Source of the DNA: Delphinapterus leucas
Lineage: Eukaryota > Chordata > Mammalia > Artiodactyla > Monodontidae
DNA: 64,000 bases
Assembly (NCBI RefSeq): GCF_002288925.2
Contig: NW_022098021.1
Location: 29,156,667-29,220,666 of the forward strand
Direction of reading: 5' to 3'
Part shown: piece after piece, positions 1 to 11,243 of the stretch
Position numbering within the stretch: the stretch's first letter is position 1
How the letters are laid out: every line of letters begins with the position of its first letter
Made by a program: the position numbers and the translations under genes
Notes under the pieces: model-generated
The model's input: the letters and a program-made list of their open reading frames with translations, nothing else
Database searches by the model: none
What the model was told of the DNA's origin: nothing

Positions 1-179
1 GAGCTTATATTTCCCTGATATACTATATTTTCCTATTTTTCCATATATACCATTGTCCATGCCCCTTAATCATTTTTTTTTCATTTTACTAGTCAAATGT
101 CTAAATGTTTATAAAGCAGACATTTTCTCCTTTCAATCTACACTCATTTGTGTTGTGATATAATCAAATAGAATTTTTA
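1..179. other. AT-rich unique sequence
   Basis: No gene or repeat that I recognise. It is AT-rich with short homopolymer runs. Confidence 0.5.
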
Positions 180-515
180 TTAGTTATCTAGGGCTGGCAT
201 AACAATATAAAAGTCTGTGTAACTTAAACAACAGTTACTTTCTCAAAGTTCTGGAAGCTGGAAGTCCAAGATCAAGGTGTTGTCAGATTTGGTTTCTCTT
301 GAGCCTCTGTCATTGGCTTGCAGATGACCTTCTGCTTGCTGTATGCTCATATGGTCTTTTATTTGTGTGTGATCATCCTGGTACCTCTTCGTCTCTTCTT
401 AAAATGACACATGTTATACTAGATTAGGGCACACTCATAGGACTTCATGTAACCTTATTTACATCTTTTAAGGTAATGTCCCAAATAGTCACATTCTGAG
501 ATACTGATCCCAATT
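180..515 (+). mobile_element. Old MLT1-like (ERVL-MaLR) LTR
   Basis: The order of landmarks matches mammalian MaLR LTRs of the MLT1 group as I recall them: 'gttatctagggctggcataac', then 'acttaaacaacag', 'agttctggaagctggaag', 'ccaagatcaaggtg', 'ttggcttgcagatg', 'ctcatatggtc', 'gattagggca', and near the end 'agtcacattctgagatactg'. It is heavily diverged and no internal retroviral region flanks it, so it is a solo LTR or LTR fragment. The exact subfamily was not determined and the borders are good to about 15 bases. Confidence 0.65.
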
Positions 516-1908
516 TTGCTCTTTATTGATTCATACATTTTCTTTCTTAAGTGAAAATATCATTATGCCATCATTCAGAATCCAGACTCTTGCAAAGCAT
601 AGAAAATCTCAGTCATGATCTCACACTCATTCACTTTTCTAACCTTATTTTCTTCTTCAACAGTAATCTAAATTCAAGCTATACTATATCATGAGTGGTT
701 TCTTGAATATCCTAAGATATTCTTTGGGGGTTCTTTACATGTAAACATGGTATACTGTCTATGTAAAATATACTTCTCAACTTTCCCATTACTTTTCTTT
801 CTTTATTCATTTTTTTTTCATTCATTCTTACAGTCAAAGAGTTTTGAGACCCTAATATATGCTGAGAACTATTCTAAATTTGGGAGATGCAACAGTAAAA
901 AGAAATGACAAGATTTCCTTATTGAATTTACTGTCTTCATTGAAAGACTCTCATTCTCATACAGGAGTCTATTTAATAAGACTTGCCCACTCCCTCCATA
1001 CATACTGGTCCTGAAACACTGCACAATGCTAACCTCATTGTTCGTTCATACCTTGTTGACAGTATAGCCATTTTTATAGAGTTAAGGTTTCTTAAATTCT
1101 AGCAGTATGTATGAAATATGGGAGGATACTATATGAAACATTGTCAGTAATTAATATCTTTTGGTTGAATAAATAAAAGTATTTATGAATAACCCATTTT
1201 TATGAGGCCTTATATACTAATAGTCAAAACATCACATTATTTTAAAATGCTGCATAGCCTTAAGAATATTCTACATTTTTAATTTTACTAAGAAAAATTG
1301 ATACCAGATAGGATCTTTGATTTTCTTTCCTAGATCATAAAGACTGTTATACAAAATTTCTTAAGAGCAACACATATAACTGCTTTATAAAATAAGCTAG
1401 ATTTTATGAAAAAGTTTTAAATATGCTAGTTTTCAGAATCTAACATTTGTATTCTTTTTATTTTTAATGGAAACTTTCACAGCTACCTCTCACCAATAGT
1501 CTGACATCCAGTTTATTTGGGGGGAAAACATACACTATTCTTCAGGTCATATTAGCCTCTAATCCTCCTTTTCATGTGTTTTCCCTTGTGTAGGGATTAT
1601 TACACTGCAATTAATTTCACATAGCTTGGAAGTCTTCTCCATTGATCTCATATAAACAGATATGCAATCCCTCTCTGCTGACAGTGAAATATGAGCAGAT
1701 GTATTAAGAATACATTAATTTGAAAAGCCAACTTAAATTTTATTTTAATGTGTCATTGTAAAATGACTTATTAGTTATCAAATAAGATCTATATCTTATA
1801 TATGTATGTAGATATAGATTTTAATAATAGAAAAGATAGATGGGTTTGCTTTGTTTTGCATGTTGTTTTGTTGTATCATAGTTAGTTCTCCTGTTATATG
1901 TCCTGCAT
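516..1908. other. AT-rich unique sequence without recognised features
   Basis: I see no reading frame, RNA gene or named repeat here. It is AT-rich with short T runs, for example near 800-820. Confidence 0.5.
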
Positions 1909-1921
1909 AAGCATCTTTCTT
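1909..1921. repeat. Left target-site duplication of L1-A
   Basis: AAGCATCTTTCTT here matches AAGCATGTTTCTT at 9042-9054 in 12 of 13 positions, and the two copies bracket the inverted L1 exactly at its expected ends. This is the short direct repeat left by target-primed reverse transcription. Confidence 0.6.
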
Positions 1922-2289
1922 TCTTATTTATTTATTTTTAACATTTTATTGGAGTATACTTGCTTTACAATGGTGTGTTAGTTTCTGCTTTATAACAAAG
2001 TGAATCAGTTATACATATACATATATCCCCATATCTCTTCCCTCTTGCATCTCTCTCCCTCCCACCCTCTCTATCCCACCGCTCTACATGGTCACAAAGT
2101 ACTGAGCTGATCTCCCTGTGTTATGCGGCTGCTTCCCACTAGCTGTTTATTTTACATTTGGTAGTGTACATATATGTCCATGCCACTCTCTCACATTGTC
2201 CAAGCTTACACTTCCCCCTCCCCATATCCTCAAGTCCATTCTGTAGTAGGACACAGTCTTTATTCCCATCTTGCTGTTAGGTTTTTCAG

Positions 2290-5200
2290 GACCATTTTTT
2301 GTTTTGGTTTTTGAGATTCCATATATATGTCTTAGCATATGGTATTTGTTTTTCTCTTTCTGACTTACTTCACTCTGTATGACAGACTCTAGGTCCATCC
2401 AACTCACTAAAAAAAATTCAATTTCGTTTCCTTTTATGGTTGAGTAATATTCCATTTTATATATGTGCCACTTCTTTATCCATTCATCTGTTGATGGACA
2501 CTTAGGCTTGCTTCCATGTCCTGGCTATAGTAAATAGAGCTGCAATGAATATTGTGGTACATGACTCTTTTTGAATTATGGTTTTCTCAGGGTATATGCC
2601 CAATAGTGGGATTGCTGGGTCATATGGTATTTCTATTCTTAGCTTTACAAAGAACCTCCATACTTGTATCCATAGTGGCTGTATCAATTTAAATTCCCAC
2701 CAACAGTGCAAAAGGGTTCCTTTTGTTCCACACCCTCTCCAGCATTTATTGTTTGTAGATATTTTGATGATGGCCATTCTGGCTGGTGTGAGATGATATC
2801 TCAATATAGTTTTGATTGATTTTCTCTAATGTATAGTGATGTTGACAGTCTTTTATGTGTTTGTTGGCAATCAGTATACCTTCTTTAGAGAAATGTCTAT
2901 TTAAGTCTTCTGCCCATTTTTGGATTGGGTTGTTTGTTGTTTTGATATTGAGCTGCATGAGCTGCTTGTAAATTTTGGAGATTAATCCTTTGTCAGTTGA
3001 TTCACTTGCAAATATTTTCTCCCATTCTGAGGGTTGTCTTTTCATCTCGTTTATGGTTTCCTTTGCTGTGGAAAGCTTTTTTAATTAGGTCTCATTTGTT
3101 TATTTTTGTTTTTATTTCCATTTCTCTAGAAAGTGGTTCAAAAAGGATCTTGCTGTGAAGTATTTCATAGAGTGTTCTACCTATATTTTCCTCTAAGAGT
3201 TTTATAGTGTCTGGCCTTATATTTGGGTTTTTAATCCATTTTGAGTTTATTTTTGTTTATGGTGTTAGAGAATTTTCTAATTTCATTCTTTTACATGTAG
3301 CTGTCCAGTTTTCCCACAACCACTTATTGAAGAGGCTGTCTTTCCTCCACTGTATATTCTTGCCTTCTTTATCAAAGATAATGTGACCATATGTACATGA
3401 GTTTATCTCTGGGCTTTCTAACCTGTTCCATTGATCTATATTTATGTTTTGGTGCCAGTACCATACTGTCTTGATTACTGTAGCTTTTTAGTATAGTCTG
3501 AATTCAGGGAACCTGATTCCTCCAGCTCCAGTTTTTCTTTCTCAAGACTGCTTTGGCTATTTAGGGTCTTTTGTGTTTCCATACAAATTGTGAATTTTTT
3601 TGTTCTAGTTCTGTGAAAAATGCCAGTGGTAGTGTGATAGGGATTGCTTTGGGTAGTGTAGTCATTTTCACAATGTTGATTCTTCCAATCCAAGAACATG
3701 GTATATCTGTCCATCTGTTTGTGTCATCTTTAATTGCTTTCATCAGTGTCTTATAATTTTCTGCATATAGGTCTTTTGTCTCCTCAAGTAGGTTTATTCT
3801 TAGATATTATTTTCTTTTTGTTGCAATGGTAAATAGGAGTGTTTTCTTAATTTCACTTTCAGATTTTTCATCATTAGTGTATAGGAATGCAAAGATTTCT
3901 GTGCATTAATTTTGTATCCTGCTACTTTACTAAATTCATTGATTAGCTCTAGTAGTTTTCTGGTACCATCTTTAGGATTCTCTATGTATACTATTCTGTC
4001 ATCTACAAACAGTGACAACTTTACTTCTTCTTTTCCGATTTGAATTCCTTTTATTTGTTTTTCTTCTCTGATTGCTGTAGCTAAAAATTCCAATACTATG
4101 TTGAATAATAGTGGTGAGAGTGGGCAGCCTTGTCTTGTTCCTGATCTTAGTGGAAATGGTTTCAGTTTTTCACCATTGAGGACAATGTTGGCTGTGGGTT
4201 TGTCATATATGGACTTTATTATTTTGAGGAAAGTTCTCTCTATGCCTACATTCTGGAGGGTTTTTTTTAAATCATAAATTAGTGTTCAATTTTGTCAAAA
4301 GCTTTCTCAGCAACTATTGAGATGATCATATGTTTCTCCTCCTTCAATTTTTTAATATGGTGTATCACATTGATTGATTTTCATATATTGAAGAATCCTT
4401 GCATTCCCGGGATAAACCCCACTTGGTCATGATGTCTGATCCTTTTAATGTGCTGTTGGATTCTGTTTGCTAGTATTACATTGAGGATTTTTGCATCTAT
4501 TTTCATCAGTGATATTTGCCTGTAGTTTTCTTTCCTTGGGACATCTTTGCCTGGTTTTGGTATCAGGGTGATGGTGCCTCCTAGAATGAGTTTGGGACTG
4601 TTCCTCTCTCTGCTATATTTTGAAAGAGTTTGAGAAGGATAGGTGTTTGACAGAATTCGCCTGTGAAGTCATCTGGTCCTGGACTTTTGTTTGTTGGAAG
4701 ATTTTAATCACAGTTTCAATTTCAGTGCTTGTGATTTGTCTGTTCATATTTTCTATTTCTTCCCGGTTTAGTCTCGGAAGGTTGTGCATTTCAAAGAATT
4801 TGTCCATTTCTTCCAGATTGTCAATTTTATCAGCATATTGTTGCTTTTAGTAATCTCTCATGATCCTTTGTATTTCTGCAGTGCCATTTGTTACTTCTCA
4901 TTTTTCATTTCTAATTCTATTGATTTGAGTCTTCTCCCTTTTTTTCTTGAGGAATCTGGCTAATGGTTTATCAATTTTGTTTATCTTCTCAAAGAACCAG
5001 CTTTCAGTTTTATTGATCTTTGCTATTGTTTCCTTCTTTCCCTTTTTCATTTATTTCTGATCTTGTCTTTATTATTTGCTTTCTTCAGCTAACTTTAGGG
5101 TTTTTTGTTCTTTCTCTAATTGCTTTAGGTGTAAGGTTACGTTGTTTATTTGAGATGTTTCTTGTTTCTTGAGGTAGGATTGTATTGTTACAAACTTCCC

Positions 5201-6085
5201 TCTTAGAACTGCTTTTGCTGCATCCCATAGGTTTTGGGTAGTCGTGTTTTCATTGTCATTTTTTTCTAGGTATTTTTTGATTCCCTCTTTGATTTCTTTA
5301 GTGATCGCTTGGTTATTAAGTAGTGTATTGTTTATCCTCCATGTGTTTGTATTTTTTACAAATTTTTTCCTTAATTGATATCTAGTCTCATAGCGCTGTG
5401 GTCAGAAAAGATACTTGATATGATTTCAATTTTCTTAAATTCACCAAGATTTGTTTTGTGGCCCAAGATATGATCTATCCTGGTGAATGTTCCATAAGCA
5501 CTTGAGAAGAAAGTGTATTCTGTTGTTTTTGGATGGAATGTCCTATAAATATCAATTATGTCCATCTTTTTTAATGTATCATTTAAGGCTTGTGTTTCCT
5601 TATTTATTCTCATTTTGGATGATCTGTCCATTGGTGAAAGTGGGGTGTTAAAGTTCCCTACTATGATTGTGTTACTGTCAATTTCCCCTTTTATGGCTGT
5701 TAATATTTGCCTTATGTATTGAGGTGTTTTTATGTTGGGTGCATAAATATTTACAATTGTTATATCTTCTTCTTGGTTTGATCCCTCTATCATTATATAG
5801 TGTCTTTCTTTGTCTCTTGTAATAGTCTTTGTTTTAAAGTCTATTTTGTCTGATATGAGAATGTTACTCCAGCTTTCTTAGATTTCCATTTGCATAGAAT
5901 ATCTTTTTCCATCCCCTCACTTTCAGTCTGTATGTGTCCCTAGGTCGGAAGTGGTTCTTTTGCAGACAGCATATATACGGGTCTTGTTTGTGTATATATT
6001 CAGTCAGCCTATATCTTTTGGTTGGAGCATTTAATCCATTTACATTTAAGGTAATTATTGATATGTATGTCCTATTACCATTTTC
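2290..6085 (-). pseudogene. L1-A ORF2 remnant (endonuclease, reverse transcriptase)
   Basis: Decayed LINE-1 ORF2. The largest open pieces are an endonuclease segment at 5793-5371, a reverse-transcriptase segment at 4093-3800 and a C-terminal segment at 2804-2147. The endonuclease piece keeps 'NIYAPN', 'IDIYRTFHP', 'RIDHI' and 'SDHSA'. The family's 'GDFNTP' catalytic motif reads GNFNTP (5658-5647), so the metal-binding/catalytic Asp has become Asn. The reverse-transcriptase 'FADD' box reads FVDD (4009-3998), which keeps both catalytic Asp residues. Near the start, the frame beginning at an ATG around 6080 stops after about eight codons. Several further breaks separate the pieces. It is a pseudogene without a complete enzyme. 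Confidence 0.9.
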
Positions 6086-6139
6086 TTAGCTCTTATGGGT
6101 TTGTTATTGTAGGTTTTTTCCTTCTTTTTTGTTTCCTGC

Positions 6140-7025
6140 CTAGAGAAGTTCCTTTAGCATTTGTTGTAGAGCTGGTGGTGTTGAAATCTCTTAGCTTTTG
6201 CTTGTCTGTAAGTGTTTTAATTTCTCCGTGAAATCTGAATGAGATCCTTGCTGGGTAGAGTAATCTTGGTTGTAGGGGTTTCCCTTTCATCACTTTAAAT
6301 ATGTCCTGCCCCTCCCTTCTGGCTTGCAGAGTTTCTGCTGAAAGATCAGCTGTTAAACTTATGGGGATTCCCTTATGTATTATTTGTTGTTTATCTCTTG
6401 CTACTTTAAATAATTTTCTTTGTATTTAATTTTTGATAGTTTGATTAATATGTGTCTTGGTGTGTTTCTCCTTGTATTTATCTTGTATGGAACTCTATCT
6501 GATACCTGGACTTGATTAACTGTTTCCTTTCCCATATTAGGGACATTTTCAACTATAATCTCTTCAAATATTTTTTCAGTCCCTTTCTTTTTCTCTTCTT
6601 CTTCTGGGCCCTCTATAATTTGAATGTTGATATGTTTAGTGTTGTCCCAGAGGTCTCTGAGACTGTCCTCAATTGTTTTCATTCTTTTTCCTTTACTTTG
6701 CTCTGCAGTAGTTATTTCCACTATTTTATTGTCCAGGTCACTTATCTGTTCTTCTGTCTCAGTTATTCTGCTACTGATCCCTTCTAGAGAAATTTTAATT
6801 TCATTTTTTGTTTTGTTCACCACTCTTCGTTTGCTCTTTTGTTCTTCTAGGTCCTTGTTAAACATTTCTTGTATTTTCTCCATTCTCTTTCCAAGATTTT
6901 GGATATCTTTACTATCATTATTCTGAATTATTTTTCAGGTAGACTGCCTATTTCCACTTCATTTGTTAGGTCTGGTGGGTTTTTCCCTTGCTGCTTCATC
7001 TGCTGTGTGTTTCTCTGTCTTCTAA
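6140..7025 (-). pseudogene. L1-A ORF1 remnant (RNA-binding chaperone)
   Basis: Decayed LINE-1 ORF1. The longest open part, 6883-6401 (160 residues), carries a charged heptad-like coiled-coil stretch ('SRITETEEQISDLDNKI') followed by the start of the RNA-recognition domain ('LWDNTKHINIQII', 'EGPEEEEKKKG'). It continues to the 'RVPYKIN', 'PRHILIKLSKIKYKE' region. The C-terminal part (6293-6093) keeps 'LLYPARISFRFHGEIKTLTDKQKLRDF'-type residues in another frame. An in-frame TAA at 6930-6928 interrupts the N-terminal region just after 'SLPEK', and a one-base deletion near 6906 shifts the frame before the coiled coil. The original start codon appears lost. Family length is about 300 residues. Confidence 0.9.
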
Positions 7026-7529
7026 TTTTGATTCACTTACTGAGTTTGGGGTCTCCTTTTCACAGGCTGCAGGTGCATATTTCCCGTTGTTTTTGATGTC
7101 TGCCCCCAGTGGCTATGTTTTGTTCAGTGGGTTGTTTAAGCTTCCTGGTGGAGGGGACTAGTGCCTGTGTTCTGGTGGATGAGGCTGGATCTTGTCTTTC
7201 TGGTTGGCTGGTCTACGTCTGGTGGTGTGTTTTGAGGTGTCTGTGGCCTTATTTTGATTTTAGGCAGACTCTCTGCTAATGGGTGGGGTTTTGCTCCTGT
7301 CTTGTTAGTTGTTTGGCATAGTGTTTCCAGCACTGTAACTTGCTGGTCATTGAGCAGATCTGGGTCTTGGTGTTGAAACTGAGATCTCTGAGGGATTTTC
7401 ACCATTTGATATTATGTGGAGCTCTGAGGTCTCTTGTGGGCCAATTTCTTGAACTTGGGTCTCCCACCTCAGAGGCACAGTCCTGATGCCTGGCTGGAAA
7501 ACCGAGAGCCTGTCATCCACATGGCTCAG

Positions 7530-7860
7530 AATAAAAGGGAGAAACAAAAAAACAAAAAAAAAAGAAGAAAAAATAAAATAAAGTTATTAAAATAAAAAAT
7601 AATTATTAAAAAACATCTTTTAAGTAACAAAAAAAATACAGAAAGAAAGAAGAGAGCAACCAAATCAATAAACAAATCCACCAATGATAACAAGCATTAA
7701 AAACTATACTAAAAAAAGAAAAAAGAAAACGGACAGAAAGAACCCTAGGACAAATGGTAAAAGCAAAGCTATGCAGACAAAATCACACACAGAAGCAGAG
7801 ACATACACACTCACATAAAGAGAAAAAGGAAAAAAAATATATATATATAGAGAGAGAGAG
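7530..7860 (-). repeat. Strand-asymmetric A-rich (T-rich in L1 sense) tract inside the L1-A 5' UTR
   Basis: About 330 bases are strongly purine/A-rich on the plus strand, with poly(A) at 7545-7563 and repeated 'aaagaaagaag' and 'aaaaaaag' blocks. It ends in (TA)n followed by (GA)n at 7838-7860. In the L1 sense it is a polypyrimidine tract between the GC-rich promoter half and ORF1. The corresponding part of L1-C does not show it. Confidence 0.75.
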
Positions 7861-9041
7861 TTGTTCCAAAGTCCGACTCCTCAATTTGAGATGATTTTTT
7901 TGTCTATTCACATATTCCACAGATGCAGGGTACATCAAGTTGATTTTGGAGATTTTATCCATTGCTCCTGAGGCTGCTGGGAGAAATTTCCCTTTCTCTT
8001 TGTTTGTACAGCACCTGGGTTTCAGCTTTGGATTTGGCTTTGCCTCTGTGTGTAGGTCACCTGAGAGCATCTGTTCTTCCCTCAGACAAGACGGGGTTAA
8101 AGTAGCAGTTGATTAGGGGGCTCTGGTTCACTCAGGCAAGGGGACGGGAGGGGTATGTTAGTCAGGGTGAGCCTGCGGCAGCAGAAGCTGTGCCGTGTGT
8201 TTTCCCAGGGAAATTGTCCCTGGATCACGGGACCGTGGCAGTAGTGGGCTGCACAGGCTCCCAGGAGAGGAAGTGTGGATAATGACCTGTGCTTGCACAC
8301 AGGCTTCTTGGTGGCTGCAGCAGCAGCCTTAGCATCTCTTGCTGTCTCTGGGGTCTGTGCTGATATCCGCGGCTCACACCCGTCTCTGGAGCTTCTTTAA
8401 GCAATGCTCTGAATCCCCTCTCCTCACGCACCAGGAAACAAAGAGGCAAGAAAAAGTCTCTTGCCTCTTCGGCAGCTCCAGACTTTATCCCGGACTCCCT
8501 CCCGGCTAACTGTGGTGCACTAGCCCCCTCAGGCTGTGTTCACGCAGTCAACCCCAGTCCTCTCCCTGGGATCCTACCGAAGCTGGAGTCTCAGCTTCCA
8601 GACCCCACTTGCCCCAGTGGTTGAGCAGATAAGCCTCTCGGGCTGGTGAGTGCTGGTCGGTACCAATCCTCTCTGCGCCTTGCCCTCTGCACCCATGTTG
8701 CTGTGGTCTCCTCCGTGGCTCTGAAACTTCCCCCGTCTGCCACCCACAGTCTCCACCCACGGAGGTCCTTCCTAGTGTGTGGAAACATTTCCTCCTTCAC
8801 AGCTCCCTCTCACTGGTGCAGGTCCCGTCCCTACTCTTTTGTCTCTGTTTTTTCTTTATTCTTTTGCCCTACCCAGGTACGTGGGGACTTTCTTGCCTTT
8901 TGGGAAGTCTGAGGTCTTCTGCCAACGTTCAATAGGTGTTCTGTAGGAGTTGTTCCACATGTAGATGTATTTCTGATGTATTTGTTGGGAGGAAGTTGAT
9001 CTCCATGTCTTACTCTTCCACTGTCTTGAGGCTCCTCCTCC
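7861..9041 (-). promoter_or_regulatory. GC-rich 5' UTR/promoter half of L1-A
   Basis: This is the most GC-rich part of the element and holds most of its CpG dinucleotides. It is the region upstream of ORF1 in the L1 sense, where L1 elements keep their internal RNA polymerase II promoter. Several frames of 60-95 codons cross it on both strands, but none resembles a known protein. No tandem monomers are visible here, unlike L1-C. Confidence 0.6.
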
Positions 9042-9054
9042 AAGCATGTTTCTT
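9042..9054. repeat. Right target-site duplication of L1-A
   Basis: AAGCATGTTTCTT, one mismatch from the left copy at 1909-1921. Confidence 0.6.
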
Positions 9055-9284
9055 ATATCTGCTTTTTAAATAGTTTTGTCTCAATTCCACTTATGTCTCA
9101 GAAATATTCCAAAGATTGTTTATTCTTAATTTATTAAGCATGATCCCTGTTTTGAAATACAACTTGATCTTATTTAACAAAAATCTATATAGCTTTACTA
9201 CGCTCCAGATTCTGGAGCTTTTCCAAAAATAACTGAATCGATACTTATAGTAACATGTAAGTAGCTACTTCTTTTATCTAAATA

Positions 9285-9405
9285 TACAGATAAAGAAGCT
9301 GAGTCCTAAATAGATTAAGTAAATTTCCAAAGTACCCACAGCTTGTAAGTGAGAGAGAATTTGGAGTGAGATTCCAGAGTCTATGCTCTTGTATATGTTA
9401 TCTCA
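9285..9405 (-). mobile_element. MIR SINE fragment, inverted
   Basis: The order 'acagataaagaagctgag', 'tagattaagtaaatttccaaag', 'cccacagcttgtaagtg', 'gagattccagagtctatgctctt' is the reverse complement of the MIR core: the 'tctgcc/acttactagctgtg' section with the 'aagtta/cttaacc' and 'ctcagtttcctcatctgt' sections. It is diverged, as expected of this ancient mammalian tRNA-derived SINE. Confidence 0.75.
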
Positions 9406-10177
9406 GTTAAAAGCAGGATATTTTATTGATTTGCATTTCCTTCTCCAATTTTAAAAATTCAATTATCCATTTAATATGCATCAAAGTATAAATTAAACAT
9501 ATAATCTTAAAAATCAGTATCATTTTTTCAAATCAAGTATTTGTATCTGTATTAGCATGTAACATCATAGAGGCCATAGACTGTATAGTTAACTTTACTT
9601 ATTAGGTGTCCAGGATGCAGTCATTGGTATCAGCATGTGCAACTCAATGCTGACTGTGCAAGAATGCTCGGTATTCACTAAGTTCATGTAATGGCCTGAT
9701 TTCACAGAGTAAATATGAAAAATTACATAGCCAAATGGCATTATTTATATAATAGTGGTGTTTAAAATAAAGCATAATTTCCACTAAGTAACAAGGAGGT
9801 ATCAGTAAAATATTTATAAATATGCTAGGATGTTACAGCAAATTCCATATACATTACTCCTTGTGGGTAAAATATGAACTAAAGATGATGTACATGTTTA
9901 TTAATGTGACAAATTTAAAAATATTTTATGTAAAATATGATCAAAGGAAAATCCTTGTTAGCACTTAACCTGAAGAATTATGCATTTCTAATGGTTTGCT
10001 GCAAAAACATCTTCCTAAGTAAAACATCTCAGACTACCCTCATAATTAAGAGTAGACCTAATTATTACATTGGTTGACAATTTCATGATATCTGCTCATA
10101 TGATCACTGCTATGTTAAAGCATGTATTTTATTTTTAATTATGTAACTAAATTATATTTTTTGTTCTTTCTTATTTT
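9406..10177. other. AT-rich unique sequence
   Basis: No gene or recognisable repeat. It is AT-rich, with no reading frame of note. Confidence 0.5.
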
Positions 10178-10192
10178 AAAACAGCTGTGTAG
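10178..10192. repeat. Left target-site duplication of L1-B
   Basis: AAAACAGCTGTGTAG is repeated exactly at 11229-11243. It lies in a TTAAAA context, the preferred L1 endonuclease nick site. Confidence 0.9.
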
Positions 10193-11228
10193 CTCAATAC
10201 CAAAAAAATAAACCACCCAATCCAAAAATGGGCAGAAGACCTAAATAACCACTTCTCCAAAGATGATATACAGATTGTCAACAAACACATGAAAGGATGC
10301 TCAATATCACTAATCATTAGAGAAATGCAAATCAAAACTACAATGAGGTATCACCTCACACCAGTCAGAATGGCTATCATCAAAAAATCTACAAACAATA
10401 AATGCTAGAGAGACTGGGGAGAAAAGGGAACCCTCTTGCACTGATGGTGGGAATGTAAATTGACACAGCCACTATGGAGAACTGTGTGGAGGTTCCTCAG
10501 AAAACAAAAACTAGAACTACCATACAACCCAGCAATCCCACTCCTGGGCATATACACTGAGAAAACCATAATTCAAAAAGGGTTAGGTACCACAATGTTC
10601 ATTGCAGCACTATTTACAGTAGCCAGGCCGTGGAAACAACCTAAATGTCCATTGACAGATGAATGGATTAAGAAGTCGTGGCACATATATATACAATGGA
10701 ATATTACTCAGTCATAAAAAGAAATGAAATTAAGTTATTTGTAGTGAGGTGGATGGGCCTAGAGACTATCATACAGAGTGAAGTAAGTCAGAATGAGAAA
10801 AACAAATACCGTATGCTAACACATATATATGGAATCTTAAAAACAAACAAACAAAAAAACTGGTTCTGAAGAACCTAGGGGCAGGACAGGAATAAAGACA
10901 CAGAAATAGAGAATGAACTTGAGGCCAGGGGTAGGGAGAAGGGTAAGCTGGGACGAAGTTAGAGAGTGGCATGGACATATATACACTACCAAAGGTAAAA
11001 CAGGTAGCTAGGGGGAAGCAGCCGCATAGCACAGGGAGATCAGCTTTTTGCTTTGTGACCACCTAGAGGGGTGGGACAGGGAGGGTGGGAGGGAGATGCA
11101 AGAGAGAGGAGATATGGGTATATATGTATATGTATAGCTGATTCACTTTGTTATACAGCAGAAGCTAACACACCATTGTATAGCAATTATACTCCAATAA
11201 ATATGTTAAAATAAATAAATAAATAAAT
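10193..11228 (+). mobile_element. L1-B: 5'-truncated LINE-1 3' end
   Basis: Plus-strand L1 of about 1.03 kb, truncated within the last quarter of ORF2. It begins in 'ctcaatac', runs through 'aaaatgggcagaagac', and ends with a 3' UTR and an (AAAT)n-type tail at 11207-11231. Open pieces at 10460-10717 and 10678-10869 are the C-terminal end of ORF2 ('[13 protein letters not shown]', 'KCPLTDEWIKKSWHIY', 'MEYYSVIKRNEIKLF'). Fifteen-base perfect duplications and the tail make this a clean retrotransposition event. The 5' junction shares 'agctca' with the L1 sequence, so truncation may have been resolved by microhomology. Confidence 0.95.
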
Positions 11229-11243
11229 AAAACAGCTGTGTAG
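11229..11243. repeat. Right target-site duplication of L1-B
   Basis: Exact copy of 10178-10192. Identity continues for three of the next four bases. Confidence 0.9.

Larger units (their letters stand above)
1922..9041 (-). mobile_element. L1-A: near full-length LINE-1, inverted, inactive
   Basis: A roughly 7.1-kb LINE-1 lies on the minus strand. Read in its own direction (9041 to 1922) it has a GC-rich 5' UTR (about 9041-7030), ORF1 (about 7025-6140), ORF2 (about 6085-2290), a short 3' UTR, and an A/T-rich tail region at 1922-1945. The 5' start reads into 'gcctcaagacagtggaagag' and 'acatcagaaatacatctac', typical of cetartiodactyl L1 5' ends. Both reading frames carry stops and frameshifts, so it cannot move by itself. 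Flanking 13-bp direct repeats differ at one site, which suggests an insertion of moderate age. L1 normally encodes an RNA-binding chaperone (ORF1p) and an endonuclease/reverse transcriptase (ORF2p) that copy its RNA into the genome. Confidence 0.93.

Noticed and set aside
2147..9047. Many minus-strand reading frames of 60-160 codons and their opposite-strand shadows
   Set aside because: They are fragments of L1-A ORF1/ORF2 or chance frames through its 5' UTR, not host genes.
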